Numbered from the stretch's first letter, positions 25,177-34,674 are shown. The stretch: 64,000 bases of DNA from Paludisphaera soli (GCF_011064595.1 NZ_JAALJI010000006.1:248001-312000); one strand, 5' to 3'. Notes: generated by a model from the letters alone, not told the origin. Program-made: numbers and translations.

Positions 25177-28011
25177 TCAGGGGGCCGCCATCATGCCCGG
25201 CCCCCCCGCGGGGCTTCGCGGGGGCGAGGCGGGCATCCTGGCGAGGCCCTGGATCGCCTGGACGGCCGCCGCGGCGTCCCTGCGGACTTCGGGGCGGGGG
25301 TCGGTCTCGGCCAGGCGTTTCAGGGCGGGCTCGGCCGATCGCGCCGGCTCGCCGATGTGGCCGAGCGCGCGGACCCCGTCGAGTCGGACGTCCGGTTCGA
25401 CGTGATCGAGCAGGGTCGCGAAGGTCGGCACGGCCGGGGCGACCACGTCGAGCAAGGCCGGGTCGCGGTCGGCGTGGGTCGCCAGGCTCGCCAGCGCGGC
25501 CAGCACGGCGGCGCGGGGCTCGGGGTCCTTCGTGCGCTCCAGCTCCTTGAGGAGCGCCGCGGCGGCCTCGGGCCGACGGGTCGGCGCGGCGCCCAGGCGT
25601 TCGACGGCCAGTTCGCGAAGCTCGGGATCGGACTCCGAGGGCTCGGCCAGCACCGCGAGGAACGGGTCGAGCGCCGGGCCGACGGCCTCGCGGTCGGCGT
25701 CGTCGCGGGAGATCGCGGCGAAGGCGAGGATCCGGCCCAGCACGGCGAACACGGCCCCTCGCTCGGCCGGGGTCGTGATCGATTTCGAGGCGTCGACCAG
25801 GGCCGGCGTCGCGGAGCTGAGGACCTCGCGGAGCCTGGGCAGGTCGTCGCGGAGCGTCCGCATCTCGGCCGAGGCCGAGACCTTCTCGAACCGCTCGTCC
25901 AGGGCCGCGACCGCCACGCCGGCGTTCCCGCCCCTGAGCGCCTGGATCAGCGCGTCGGCGGCGGTCGGGCTCCGGAAGAGCCGCGCGACGAGCGCGTCGG
26001 CCGCGGCCCGGCCCGAGCCCTCGGGATCGGCGAGGTTCTTCGCGAGCGCCTGGATCGCGGCCTCATCGTTCGGCAGCCCTTCGTACTTCGCCGCCGTCGC
26101 GCGGACGCCGGGATCGGCGTCGTGCAGCGCGGCGACGTGGGCCGCGACGACCGGCGCGTCGCCGGGGGCGACGGCCTCCAGGGCCGTCAGGAGCGTCGAG
26201 CGCATCGCCGAATCGGGCTCCGAGGCGAGTCGGTCGAGCATCGCCTGCTCGGCCGGCCGGGCGACCGGGCCGAGCCCTCCCAGGGCGTGCGCGGTCGCGG
26301 AACGGACGCCGGGATCGGGGTCGCCGAGGGCGTCGATCAGGGTCGGCACGGCCGATCCGGCGCGCCAGCCGAGCCTCCCCAGCGCCGAGGCCGCCGCCGC
26401 GCGGTCCTCCGGCTTCTCGGATTTCAGGCCGTCGAGGCTGGCGATCGAGGCTATCGCCCGGTCGACGGCGGATCGAGCCTCGGCGTCCTTCTCGCGGTCG
26501 GCCAGCGCCCGGAGGCCCGGGAGCGCCCCGGCGGCCTCCGGGCCAAGCGCGGCCAGGATCTCCAGCAGGTCGCGGCGCAGCGCCGGGTCGTCCGCCTCGA
26601 GCGCCTTCGCCAGCCCGGGCGTCACCTCGCCCCAGGCCTTTCGGAGCGCCGGGGGGGCGCCCGCGTTGCGGAGGCCGTCCTGGAGGATCGACGCGGCCTT
26701 GCGGCGGATCCCCGGGACGGGGCTCGCCAGCCGTCGCCCCATGGCCTCGATCCAGCGCCCCTCCCAGTTGAGGTCGTCGTCGCGGCCCCCCCGCCCGCTC
26801 GCGTCGCGATAGCGGGCGAAGGTCTGGGCGAGCTCCCACTGGTCCATCGCGTGGAGTCGCAGCTCGGCCTCGTCCTTCTCGTCCTCGATCCGCGCCAGGA
26901 CGGCGTCCAGGGCCGCCTTCGCCGGGCCGAGCAACGCGGGGTTGCCGGACTTCTCGTACGTCGCGACGATTCGGCAGAGGACCGTGACCGCCTCGCGGCG
27001 GCCGGCCGCGCCGGGGGCCTCGGCCACACGGCCAAGCTCGCCGACCGCCGCTTCGTAACGCGGGGTTAGCCGATCGGCCGGGACCGAGGAGTCCGCGCGC
27101 TCCAGGATGAGCTGGGCGAGGTTCATCCCCACGCCCTCCCGCGAGCGCTCGTCGGCGCGGAGCGCGGCGCGGCAGAGGGCGGGGACCGTGCGGTCGTCGG
27201 CCATGCCGATCTGGGCCAGCTTGGCGGTCGTCTCCAGGAGCACCTGGGCGTCTGGGTCGTCGACCGCCGCCACGAGCGCCGGGACCGTGGCGGCGTATTC
27301 CGGCCGGAGCAGGCTGATCGCCTTCTTGCGGACCGCGGCGCTCGGATCCTTGACGGCCGCCTCGGCGAGGGGGCCGACGATCCGCTCGTCGCCGCCGCTG
27401 AACGAGTCGAGGGCGTCGACGGCCGCCGAGCGAAGCTCTTCGGGGCCCTCCGGGGCGAGGGCCGCGCTCAGCGCCTCGATCAAGGCGTCCGCGTCGATGG
27501 GGAGCGAGGATTCCCCCTTGCCCCGCGTGCCGAACCGGCCGAGGCTGCGGACCGCCTCCGCGCGGACGGCCGGGTCGGGGTCGTCGAGGGCGGCCATCAA
27601 GGCCGGCGTCGACGCCGGGTCCTTCGCCGCGGCCAGGAGCGCCGCGGCGTTGCGACGGACTCCCGGCTCGGGGTCGTCCTTGAGCAGCACGGCCGCCCGC
27701 GAGGCCGCCGGCCGGGCCGCCTCGCCGAAGCCGGCGAGCGAGGCCAGCGCGTCGCCCCGCACCTCCTCGTCGGCGTCGTCGAGCGCGGCGATCAGCGCCG
27801 GGACGACCTTGTCCGGCTCGGACGTGTCCCGCCCCAGCTCCGAGGCCGCGTCCCTCCGCGCGGCCGGCCAGGCCCCCTTCAGGCGGGCGATGCGGCCCTC
27901 GACGGTGTCGTCGGGCCAGAGGACGTCCCGGAGTACGTACGAGCCGACGCCCACGGCGACGCCCAGGACCGCCAGGGCGAACGCGCCGCGACCCGCTTTG
28001 GACCATCTCAT
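25177..28011 (-). CDS. Membrane-anchored HEAT-repeat protein
   Basis: A 944-residue protein with one N-terminal transmembrane segment (FALAVLGVAVGVGSYVL, about residues 11-27) and then more than twenty HEAT/PBS-type helical repeats, such as VVPALIAALDDADEEVRGDA, STPALMAALDDPDPAVRAEA and VPTLIDALGDPDPGVRSATA. These form a protein-binding solenoid, here facing the periplasm or cytoplasm from a membrane anchor. No enzymatic motif is seen. The repeats make the gene internally repetitive. It is convergent with the ebo-like operon. Confidence 0.8.
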   Translation of the reverse strand: MRWSKAGRGAFALAVLGVAVGVGSYVLRDVLWPDDTVEGRIARLKGAWPAARRDAASELGRDTSEPDKVVPALIAALDDADEEVRGDALASLAGFGEAARPAASRAAVLLKDDPEPGVRRNAAALLAAAKDPASTPALMAALDDPDPAVRAEAVRSLGRFGTRGKGESSLPIDADALIEALSAALAPEGPEELRSAAVDALDSFSGGDERIVGPLAEAAVKDPSAAVRKKAISLLRPEYAATVPALVAAVDDPDAQVLLETTAKLAQIGMADDRTVPALCRAALRADERSREGVGMNLAQLILERADSSVPADRLTPRYEAAVGELGRVAEAPGAAGRREAVTVLCRIVATYEKSGNPALLGPAKAALDAVLARIEDEKDEAELRLHAMDQWELAQTFARYRDASGRGGRDDDLNWEGRWIEAMGRRLASPVPGIRRKAASILQDGLRNAGAPPALRKAWGEVTPGLAKALEADDPALRRDLLEILAALGPEAAGALPGLRALADREKDAEARSAVDRAIASIASLDGLKSEKPEDRAAAASALGRLGWRAGSAVPTLIDALGDPDPGVRSATAHALGGLGPVARPAEQAMLDRLASEPDSAMRSTLLTALEAVAPGDAPVVAAHVAALHDADPGVRATAAKYEGLPNDEAAIQALAKNLADPEGSGRAAADALVARLFRSPTAADALIQALRGGNAGVAVAALDERFEKVSASAEMRTLRDDLPRLREVLSSATPALVDASKSITTPAERGAVFAVLGRILAFAAISRDDADREAVGPALDPFLAVLAEPSESDPELRELAVERLGAAPTRRPEAAAALLKELERTKDPEPRAAVLAALASLATHADRDPALLDVVAPAVPTFATLLDHVEPDVRLDGVRALGHIGEPARSAEPALKRLAETDPRPEVRRDAAAAVQAIQGLARMPASPPRSPAGGPGMMAAP

Positions 28012-28798
28012 CGTCTGGATCGCTCCCGATGCGGCCGCGCGGAGGGCCGGCGGCGAGGTGACGCGCCCGTCGGCGTGGGGACGCGGCGAGGCGAGACGCC
28101 CCGGCGACCACGGCCCCGGCTCGCGGGACGTCTGGGATCGTCATGAGAGGACATCGGCAACTATCGGCCCTGGGGGGGGCGTTGGCAAGGGCCTGCCGGG
28201 CCGTTCTGGGCGGGGGCGGGGCGGGCGCGGAGGGGGCGCGGACCGCCCTCTCGACGACGAATTCGTTCGGTGAACGTGTTTTTATGATTCCTCGGCAGCC
28301 TCTTGTCGAGGCCCCCGGGAGTCTGGTATCTCTTTCATGAGTCCTTCATGGGACCAGCGGCCGACGATCGACCGCGCGAGCGATCCCCCCCGACCCGGGC
28401 GGGATCGATCTTCGCGGGACGTCTGGGCGCCTCGTCCCCGGGGGATCCTCCTCTCTCTTAAGTGGCGAACGGAATCGAATCGCGCCTCGTTATTTTTTTT
28501 CGCGGTTCTCGAAAGCGTTTCGACCTGACCTCGCGCGACCATCGCCCCGGCTCCCGCCCTCCTCCCCGAGGGCAGCCCGGAGATCCGCGCACCCGCACGA
28601 CGGCCGACCGCGAGGACGTCGTCGTCGCGGCCTCCATTCGACGATTGAACGTCCGGATTCGGGAACGAATTCGTCGGCGAGCCCGCTTCCCGGCGGAGCG
28701 TCGGCGCCCCCGCGGCCGCACCTAGGCCGCGGGCCGGGCGGTGATCCGATCCTTCGTCCTTCCTTCGTACCGCAACGCGTTTCCGGAGATGTGTCGTC
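28012..28798. other. Long non-coding region before the second DUF1559 gene
   Basis: Nearly 790 bases with no credible gene. A possible promoter, TTGTCG (28303-28308), 18-base spacer, TATCTC (28327-28332), lies about 470 bases before the DUF1559 start, and an A/T-rich pocket with a T8 run lies near 28490. If the promoter is real the leader is long. Confidence 0.4.
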
Positions 28799-29881
28799 AT
28801 GAGCACGTTCCAGACCAGGTCGGTGGCCCTGCGTCGGGCCTTCACGCTGATCGAGCTGCTGGTGGTGATCGCCATCATCGCCGTCCTCATCGCCCTGCTG
28901 CTGCCGGCCGTGCAGTCGGCCCGCGAGGCCGCCCGCCGATCCCAGTGCGTCAACAACCTGAAGCAGATCGCCCTCGCCTGCCACAACTACGAGTCGTCCC
29001 AGGGCTGCTTCCCGATGGGGAACCGCTACATCGACGTGTATTCCTACGCGGCCCCGTCCACGGCCTGCTCCGGGAGCAGCTGGTTCGGCTACTCGGCGTT
29101 CGCCTTCACGCTGCCGTTCCTCGAGGGGGGCAACCAGTACGCCGCGATCAACTTCGACTTCGTGGTGAACTCGGTGCGGAACACGACGGCCTTCCGGTCC
29201 AAGGTCGCCGCTTTCGTCTGCCCGTCCGACCAGGAGTCGCCGGCCCCGCCGTCGAACTTCTTCTTCTCGTCGCACTGCTCCTACGCCATGAGCCGCGGCA
29301 CGCTGGAGAACGTCTACTGCAACGCGGCGGTCTCCGCGTTCCCCGACCCGGGCGCCGAGAACCCGTCGCACTGCAACGCCGTGCTGGGCAACGGCATGTT
29401 CGGGGCCGAGGCGGTCGTCCGGATCGCCGGCGTGACCGACGGCACCAGCAACACCGCCCTCTTCGGCGAGGCCTCGCGGTTCCCCGGCGACACGGCCCAG
29501 ATGTACCACACCTGGCACCACGTCTCCGTCACCAACTTCACGTCGAACTACGGATCCAGCTACGGCGGCGACTACCGGCCTCGCGGCGGCAAGTTCACCT
29601 ACCCCCGGCTCAACTCGCCCCCGGACAAGACCGGCGCGATCACGGCCTCGATCTGGGGCGTCTGCGGCTCGGGCGCCGGCATCCCGGCCGACTGGCTCCA
29701 GAACTGCCCGCAGGCCCTGACGCTCGGCCAGTGGGCCTTCCAGAGCCTCCATCCCGGCGGGGCCAACTTCGCCTTCGCCGACGGCTCGGTGCGGTTCGTC
29801 AAGAACTCGACCTCCGACGCCACCTACCAGGCCCTTGGCACCCGCGCCGGCGGCGAGGTGATCAGCTCGGATTCCTACTGA
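28799..29881 (+). CDS. DUF1559 prepilin-like secreted protein
   Basis: A 360-residue paralogue of the protein at 3099-4196. The prepilin-like helix is [20 protein letters not shown] (residues 14-33) followed by [19 protein letters not shown]. The C-terminus has [20 protein letters not shown]. It contains more cysteines than the other two copies, including VYCNAAV and WGVCGSG, so disulphides are likely. The start ATG follows GGAGATG. A 63-residue lipoprotein gene follows 98 bases downstream. Confidence 0.9.
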   Translation: MSTFQTRSVALRRAFTLIELLVVIAIIAVLIALLLPAVQSAREAARRSQCVNNLKQIALACHNYESSQGCFPMGNRYIDVYSYAAPSTACSGSSWFGYSAFAFTLPFLEGGNQYAAINFDFVVNSVRNTTAFRSKVAAFVCPSDQESPAPPSNFFFSSHCSYAMSRGTLENVYCNAAVSAFPDPGAENPSHCNAVLGNGMFGAEAVVRIAGVTDGTSNTALFGEASRFPGDTAQMYHTWHHVSVTNFTSNYGSSYGGDYRPRGGKFTYPRLNSPPDKTGAITASIWGVCGSGAGIPADWLQNCPQALTLGQWAFQSLHPGGANFAFADGSVRFVKNSTSDATYQALGTRAGGEVISSDSY

Positions 29882-29979
29882 TCGATCGATCGAACGACGT
29901 TCGGTTCGGACGTTCTTCCAGGGCCGGGCGCGGCGCGTCGACGCCCGCCCGGCCGCCTCGCCCGACTCTCGGAGACGAC

Positions 29980-30171
29980 ATGAAGACCCGCTACCACCTC
30001 GCCTGCATCCCCCTGGCGGCCGTCATCGCCCTGGCCTCCGGCTGCTCCGAAGGCAACGAGCCCGCCCCCGGGCCGACGGTCGTCGAGACGAAGCCCCCGG
30101 AGAAGCCCAGCAAGAGAAGGCCCAAGGACATGAAGGAGCTGTCCGCGCCCGGGACCGGCGTCGTCGAGTGA
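29980..30171 (+). CDS. Small lipoprotein, 63 residues
   Basis: Signal segment HLACIPLAAVIALASGCSEG with a lipobox (LASGC, Cys22), then a short charged Pro/Lys tail ending GTGVVE. It has the same length and layout as the lipoprotein at 2672-2863, and both neighbour DUF1559 genes, though here it is downstream rather than upstream. The start follows GGAGACGAC. Function unknown. Confidence 0.7.
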   Translation: MKTRYHLACIPLAAVIALASGCSEGNEPAPGPTVVETKPPEKPSKRRPKDMKELSAPGTGVVE

Positions 30172-30204
30172 CGCCCCCCCGCGGCCCTTCCCCGTCCTCC
30201 ACGA

Positions 30205-30236
30205 CCGGCCCGGCGGCGCCTCGCGCCCCGGGCCGG
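30205..30236. terminator. Bidirectional terminator hairpin
   Basis: CCGGCCCGG (30205-30213) pairs with CCGGGCCGG (30228-30236). It lies between the lipoprotein gene and the convergent hydrolase gene. Confidence 0.45.
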
Positions 30237-30249
30237 CTCGCATGATCCT

Positions 30250-31071
30250 TCAAGCGGACGCGGTTTCGAACCGGGCCGCGAACCGCCGGCTCTGGGAGAA
30301 GAACTCCAGCGGGTTGTCGTGCACGACCTTGCGGATGAGGGCCTCGTCGTGGCCCCGCCGGGCCATCTCGAAGATGAACTCCGGCACCGCCAGGGGGTCG
30401 CTGTGGCCCCAGTCGCCGGCCGAGTTGACCATCACCCGCTCGGTCCCGTACATCTCCACCATGTCGGCGGCCCGCGCCGGGGTGCACTTGGAGATCGGGT
30501 AGAGGGTCATCCCGACCCAGTGGCCGGCGTCGAGGGCCGGCCGGATGGTGTGCTCCTCCACGTGGTCGATGCAGACCCGCTCGGAGCGGAGGCGGCCGTC
30601 CCCCTTGACCATGTCGAGGATCATCCGCGTCCCCTGGTACTTGTCGGCCAGGTGGGGCGTATGCACCAGGACCAGCTCGTCGGTCCTCGCGGCCAGGTCG
30701 AGGTGGTCGAGGAAGACCGTCGCCTCGTTCTTCGTGTTCTTGTTGAGCCCGATCTCGCCGATCCCGATCACGCCCGGGTTGTCCAGGAACTCGGGGATCA
30801 TGGCGATGACCTCGCGCGAGAGCGCGACGTTCTCCGCCTCCTTGGCGTTGATGCAGAGCCAGCAATAGTGCTTGATCCCGTACGCCGACGCGCGCCGGGC
30901 CTCGAAGTCCACCAGCTGCCGGAAGTAGTCCCGGAACCCCTCCACCCCCGAGCGGTCGAACCCCGCCCAGAACGCCGGCTCCGAGACCATCACGCACCCC
31001 GCCAGCGCCATCCGCTTGTAGTCGTCGGTGGTGCGCGAAACCATGTGGATGTGCGGGTCGATGTAGTTCAT
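30250..31071 (-). CDS. eboB: TatD-family metal hydrolase, EboB-like
   Basis: A 273-residue metallo-hydrolase: it starts NYIDPHIHMVSRTTDDY with metal ligands D5, H7 and H9. GVIGIGEIGLNKNTKNE carries the Glu of the TatD site, LVLVHTPH and VCIDHVEE supply His, and MVNSAGDWGHSDP supplies the final Asp. The opening and the phrase SEPAFWAGFDRSG are like EboB, the TatD-type member of the ebo cluster. It is a lone gene here, 5 kb from the EboC-like gene and on the other strand. The natural substrate is unknown. The start is the ATG next to the conserved motif. Confidence 0.78.
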   Translation of the reverse strand: MNYIDPHIHMVSRTTDDYKRMALAGCVMVSEPAFWAGFDRSGVEGFRDYFRQLVDFEARRASAYGIKHYCWLCINAKEAENVALSREVIAMIPEFLDNPGVIGIGEIGLNKNTKNEATVFLDHLDLAARTDELVLVHTPHLADKYQGTRMILDMVKGDGRLRSERVCIDHVEEHTIRPALDAGHWVGMTLYPISKCTPARAADMVEMYGTERVMVNSAGDWGHSDPLAVPEFIFEMARRGHDEALIRKVVHDNPLEFFSQSRRFAARFETASA

Positions 31072-31269
31072 GGCTCACCAGGACCTGGGGGATCGATGCG
31101 AATCGACTTCTGCGTCATTCTACCCGGATTCTCGGGCGATCCGCTCGACTTCCTCGTCGTGGACGTCTCCGCCCGCCGCCCGCCGCGACCGGATCGGCTC
31201 GCACGCTCGCCTCTCTGCGTATCCTGGGCCGAGGCAAATCCTGCTGCCTCAGACGTTCGAAACGACGAA

Positions 31270-31301
31270 GGGCCGCCAGGATCCGATGGTCCCGGCGGCC
31301 C
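31270..31301 (-). terminator. Terminator after the PEP-CTERM gene
   Basis: GGGCCGCC (31270-31277) pairs with GGCGGCCC (31294-31301), with a further GGA/TCC pairing inside; a T-containing tail follows on the minus strand, 31 bases past the stop. Confidence 0.5.
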
Positions 31302-31331
31302 TGCCCTGATGGCGACGATCCGGTGATTCGA

Positions 31332-32171
31332 TCAGGCGGCGAGGCGGGCCTTGCGGCGGGCGAGGGCGAGGACGGCCAGGCCGCCGAGGCCCATCATGGC
31401 GACCGAGGCGGGCTCGGGCACGGCGCCGATGCTGGCGATGTCGCGGAGGCCGACGGTCCGGAAGCCGTCGATCTTGGAGACCGAGCCGGTCAGGCTGATG
31501 TCGTACCACTCGCCGGTGTTGAAGCTGTGGCCGACCAGGGCGGTGCCGTTGGCCACCAGGGCGATCTGGAGCAGCGGGGCCTGGGCGTTCAGGACGGTGT
31601 AACCGGTGGGCGAGCCGCCGCTGAGGCTCACCGCGAAGAGGCCCTGGGTGGACGAGCCGTAGAGGGTGCCGTCGGCGGCGATGGCGATGTCGCCGAAGCC
31701 GAAGCTCGTGGCCGACCCGCCGTCGAAGTTGGCGAACGTTGTGACGCCGGTGATCGCCGGCGTGGCGCCCGAGAAGTCGATGTCCACCCGGTACAGGGCG
31801 TCGCTGTTGTTCCGGACGTACCAGTAGGCGCCGTCGTAGAACGAGGCGTCCGAGGAGAGCCCCGGCAGGGCCAGGTTCGACGGGTTGGCGACCGTCGAGA
31901 GCGAGCCCCCCGCGATGTCGTAGGATCGCAGCGTCCCGCCCTCGTTGTTGCGGAAGACCAGATGGTTCCCCGTGGCGTCCAGGGCCACGCCGTTCGAGGC
32001 CCCGCTCAGGGGGGTGTCGAAGAGGACCGACGAGGTCTGCGTCGCCAGGTCGACCCGAATCAAGTTGTTGGCGTTGTCGATCCCATAAACGACGTCGGCC
32101 GAGGCCGCGCCGCCCATCACGCCCATGCCCATCACCGTCGCCGCCAGGCCCTTCACCATACGTCGCAACAT
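31332..32171 (-). CDS. PEP-CTERM secreted protein (propeller-like)
   Basis: A 279-residue exported protein. The signal peptide is residues 1-26 (VKGLAATVMGMGVMGGAASA). The middle is a repeated D/G-rich beta pattern of the type in DUF4394/propeller proteins (VVYGIDNANNLIRVDLATQT, FGFGDIAIAADGTLYGSS). The C-terminus is a PEP-CTERM signal: VPEPASVAMMGLGGLAVLAL then ARRKARLAA. Such signals are cut by exosortase. The start follows GAGGAAG. No partner gene is adjacent. Confidence 0.85.
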   Translation of the reverse strand: MLRRMVKGLAATVMGMGVMGGAASADVVYGIDNANNLIRVDLATQTSSVLFDTPLSGASNGVALDATGNHLVFRNNEGGTLRSYDIAGGSLSTVANPSNLALPGLSSDASFYDGAYWYVRNNSDALYRVDIDFSGATPAITGVTTFANFDGGSATSFGFGDIAIAADGTLYGSSTQGLFAVSLSGGSPTGYTVLNAQAPLLQIALVANGTALVGHSFNTGEWYDISLTGSVSKIDGFRTVGLRDIASIGAVPEPASVAMMGLGGLAVLALARRKARLAA

Positions 32172-32762
32172 ATTCGGTTTCTTCCTCGTGTTCCGGGTGC
32201 ATTCCGGGCCCGGGTCGAGTCTCCCGCCGCCTCGACTCTCCGGCCCGGAGGCACTGTAGGCGGACGCCCCGGCCGGGAGAATGCTTGGGTGCACAAGGAC
32301 GACGTCCGATGCTTCTCGGACACCGATCCCGACGTCATTCGGTGATCGGCGGCGACGCGGGGCCTCGCCTGAATCGCGCAGTCCACAGGTGTCGATGAGA
32401 TTCCGGGACCGCGCGGCCGGTCCGGGATCGGGGGCCGTAGGGGGCGACCGGCCGGCCGGGCCTGGTCTGTCGCGGTCGAAACGCGCGGGGTCGAGAGCGA
32501 CGCGACGGCGGGGGAAAATGATTGACAGGGGTGCGGGGGGCGATACCATGGAAAGACGTAGCCCCACCCGCGTCGTCCCTGTCGAGACGCACTGGCCTCT
32601 GGGCGGAGCCGATCTGTCGGCCCCCATCAACGCGGCGGCGTCCCGTGTGCGAACCTCCCCCGGCCTTCCGCCCCCCGCGGACCGTCTCCCGGACTCGACC
32701 CGTCGGCGCGCCCCGCGCGGCCGAGGCGTCGCCCATTTCCCGCGAACATCGGGCGAGGCGCG
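32172..32762. other. Divergent non-coding region before the TatA-like array
   Basis: No credible gene. A sigma-70-type promoter is at 32522-32549 pointing to the TatA-like genes; nothing else was recognised. Confidence 0.45.
32522..32549 (+). promoter_or_regulatory. Sigma-70-type promoter of the TatA-like array
   Basis: TTGACA (32522-32527), a 16-base G-rich spacer and TACCAT (32544-32549), about 210 bases before the first ATG. The start of the spacer (GGGG) is shared with the promoter at 2365. Confidence 0.45.
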
Positions 32763-33059
32763 ATGATCGGATTCCGCGAACTGGTGCTGATCGCGATGGT
32801 CTTCCTGGCGCTCTACGGGCGCTCCGGAGTCCTCAAGAGCGAGCGCGCCCAGACCGTGCTCCCCTGGATCACCCCGGTCCGCCGGGGGCCCCGTCGGCGC
32901 ACGCCCCCCTCCCCCGTCGCGTCCGTGCGCAAGCGGGTCGTCGGGGCCTCGCTGACCCGGGGGGGCCGCCTTTTCTGGTTCCTGACCATCCTCGCGGCCA
33001 CGGCCGTCGCCGCCTGGATCGTCACCCGGACCCTGATCACCAGCGACGTCTCCCCCTGA
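32763..33059 (+). CDS. Divergent TatA-like protein with a second membrane segment
   Basis: A 98-residue protein starting MIGFRELVLIAMVFLALYGR, which matches the Tat TatA/B pattern of a short N-terminal helix preceded by an FxEL-like turn and followed by a G hinge. Unlike ordinary TatA it lacks the FG-x-LP box and the amphipathic Glu/Lys helix, has a basic Pro/Arg-rich middle, and ends in a second hydrophobic helix (LFWFLTILAATAVAAWIV, about residues 70-87). It may be a degenerate TatA or a small unrelated two-helix protein. First gene of a three-gene TatA-like array; the next ATG is 71 bases downstream. Confidence 0.6.
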   Translation: MIGFRELVLIAMVFLALYGRSGVLKSERAQTVLPWITPVRRGPRRRTPPSPVASVRKRVVGASLTRGGRLFWFLTILAATAVAAWIVTRTLITSDVSP

Positions 33060-33130
33060 ACCACGCCCGGCCTTGACACCATCGGACCGACACGAACGAA
33101 CGAACCGACCGAACGACTGAGGACCCAGCC

Positions 33131-33340
33131 ATGCCCTTCGCCTTCCTGCCGAACCTCGGCACCACCGAGCTCGTGATCGTGGCGTTCGTCTCCCTGCTGA
33201 TGTTCGGCAACCGCCTGCCCAGCGTGATGCGCTCGCTCGGCAAGAGCGTCACCGAGTTCAAGAAGGGCGTCGCCGGGATCGAGGACGAGCTCGACGAGGC
33301 CGTCAACGCCGACAAGAAGATCACCCCGCCGGCCCCCTGA
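33131..33340 (+). CDS. tatA: TatA-family twin-arginine translocase subunit
   Basis: A 69-residue canonical TatA: transmembrane helix TTELVIVAFVSLLMFG, hinge FGNRLP, amphipathic helix VMRSLGKSVTEFKKGVAGIE, short acidic tail. TatA oligomers form the variable pore that moves folded proteins across the membrane with TatC. Start ATG follows GAGGAC. Second of three in the array; no tatC is in the window. Confidence 0.85.
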   Translation: MPFAFLPNLGTTELVIVAFVSLLMFGNRLPSVMRSLGKSVTEFKKGVAGIEDELDEAVNADKKITPPAP

Positions 33341-33401
33341 CTCCGGCCGGGCGGACGACCTTCACGACGCGACCGACGACGCCAGAAACGGAGCCTGCCG
33401 C

Positions 33402-33728
33402 ATGCTTCCCAATCTCGGGCCGATGGAGATGATGATCGTGATGGGGCTGGCCGTCTTGCTGTTCGGCAAGCGGCTCCCCGAAGTGGGCCGCTCGCTGGGC
33501 AAGGGGATCGTCGAGTTCAAGAAGGGGCTCAACGACGTCACAAGCGTCCTCGACGAGCCCTCGTCGGCGATCTCCAACTACACGTCGCCCTACCAGGCGC
33601 CTCGGCCCTCCTCGACCTACGACGCCCCCCGCGCGACGCCCGCCGCCGACGAGGCCGTCCCCAAGTTTGAGATCCCCGGCGCGGTCTCCACGACCGCCGC
33701 CGTCGAGACCCCCAGGACGGCCGATTGA
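33402..33728 (+). CDS. tatA: TatA-family twin-arginine translocase subunit, long-tailed
   Basis: A 108-residue TatA: helix PMEMMIVMGLAVLLFGKRLP, amphipathic helix EVGRSLGKGIVEFKKGLNDV, then a Pro/Ala/Thr-rich tail of about 55 residues. It is close to the copy at 33131 but with a different N-terminus. The start follows GGAG (10 bases). The long tail suggests a TatB-like or specialised role, which is speculative. Confidence 0.85.
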   Translation: MLPNLGPMEMMIVMGLAVLLFGKRLPEVGRSLGKGIVEFKKGLNDVTSVLDEPSSAISNYTSPYQAPRPSSTYDAPRATPAADEAVPKFEIPGAVSTTAAVETPRTAD

Positions 33729-33753
33729 ACCCAGTCCCGGCGGGAAGCCTCGA

Positions 33754-34314
33754 TCAGAGGAACTCGCCGCTGCGCCGCCTGGCCTCGTCGCGACGGGCCA
33801 GGCGGATCGCCTGCCTCGCCCGCGCCTCCTCGTCGCGGACGCGGTCGGCCTCGGTGAGGGTCAAAAGCGGGGGGACCTCGTGGGGCCGCTTCCCCTCGTC
33901 GTCGAGCGCGACGTAGAGGGCGTATCCCGAGCCCACCATGCGGCGGCCGGGATGCTGGAGCGCCTCGGCGTGGATCTCGATCCGGGTCTCGATCGACGTC
34001 CGGCCCGCGTAGGTCACCTCGGCGACGATCTCCACCCGCTCGCCCACGTAGACCGGGCCCAGGAACGTCATCGAGTCCATCGCCGCCGTCGTCACCTGCC
34101 CCCGGCCCACGTGCCGCAGCGCCGACACCGCGCCGCACTCGTCGGCCATCCGCAGCATGACCCCGCCGTGCAGGGTGCCGAACGGGTTCGCCTGCCCCGG
34201 CACCGTCAGGATCGCCAGGCTCACTCGGGAGTCGGCCGCCGCCCGGGGGGCCATCGGGTCTTCGTTTCGGGTAACGTCCATCGTCACTTTGGATCCTTCG
34301 GCCTGGCGGGACAT
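33754..34314 (-). CDS. Acyl-CoA thioesterase, hotdog fold
   Basis: A 186-residue single-hotdog thioesterase. The family block is PFGTLHGGVMLRMADECGAV (about residues 43-62), with a second motif MDSMTFLGPVYVGERVEI. It probably hydrolyses acyl-CoA in the cytoplasm. Two starts are possible, ATG 34314 and ATG 34281; the second follows AAGGA at a normal distance, so the first 11 residues are uncertain. Convergent with the TatA gene at 33402-33728. Confidence 0.82.
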   Translation of the reverse strand: MSRQAEGSKVTMDVTRNEDPMAPRAAADSRVSLAILTVPGQANPFGTLHGGVMLRMADECGAVSALRHVGRGQVTTAAMDSMTFLGPVYVGERVEIVAEVTYAGRTSIETRIEIHAEALQHPGRRMVGSGYALYVALDDEGKRPHEVPPLLTLTEADRVRDEEARARQAIRLARRDEARRRSGEFL

Positions 34315-34366
34315 CCTCTCCCGACGACATGCTTGATCACCATTCGGGTTGGCGTCGCCTTCCTAC

Positions 34367-34372
34367 TATACT
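34367..34372 (+). promoter_or_regulatory. Likely -10 box (TATACT)
   Basis: TATACT 66 bases before the small basic protein gene at 34438; no strong -35 was found. Confidence 0.3.
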
Positions 34373-34437
34373 GATTGCGGTACGGACGGCATTGCGGCGG
34401 GACCTCGATCCTGCCTGGAACCGGGGAGTGCAGGCCG

Positions 34438-34674
34438 ATGGCCCGATCTCGCAAGAAATCTCCGGTCCAGCCGACTTGCCCCAATGCGAGCGAGCGGCCC
34501 GACAAGCTGGCCTGGCACCGGCGCTACCGCCGCGCCGTCAGATGGATGTTGCGACTTGGCGGTGGCGAAGCGCTGCACGGCACCCTCCACCGTCGGTTCA
34601 GCAATCCCTGGTCGATGTCCAAGGACGGCAAAGTTTGGCGATCGAACCTCGCGCCCCGACTGTTGCGGAAATGA
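34438..34674 (+). CDS. Small basic protein of unknown function
   Basis: A 78-residue Arg/Lys-rich cytoplasmic protein starting MARSRKKSPVQPTCPNASER and ending near SNPWSMSKDGKVWRS. The pattern of DKLAWHRRYRR then SNPWSMxKDGK is reminiscent of short proteins seen in cyanobacteria and planctomycetes that have no known function. The start follows GGGGAG and is 66 bases after a TATACT box. Its gene context (thioesterase upstream, methyltransferase downstream) gives no clue. Confidence 0.55.
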   Translation: MARSRKKSPVQPTCPNASERPDKLAWHRRYRRAVRWMLRLGGGEALHGTLHRRFSNPWSMSKDGKVWRSNLAPRLLRK

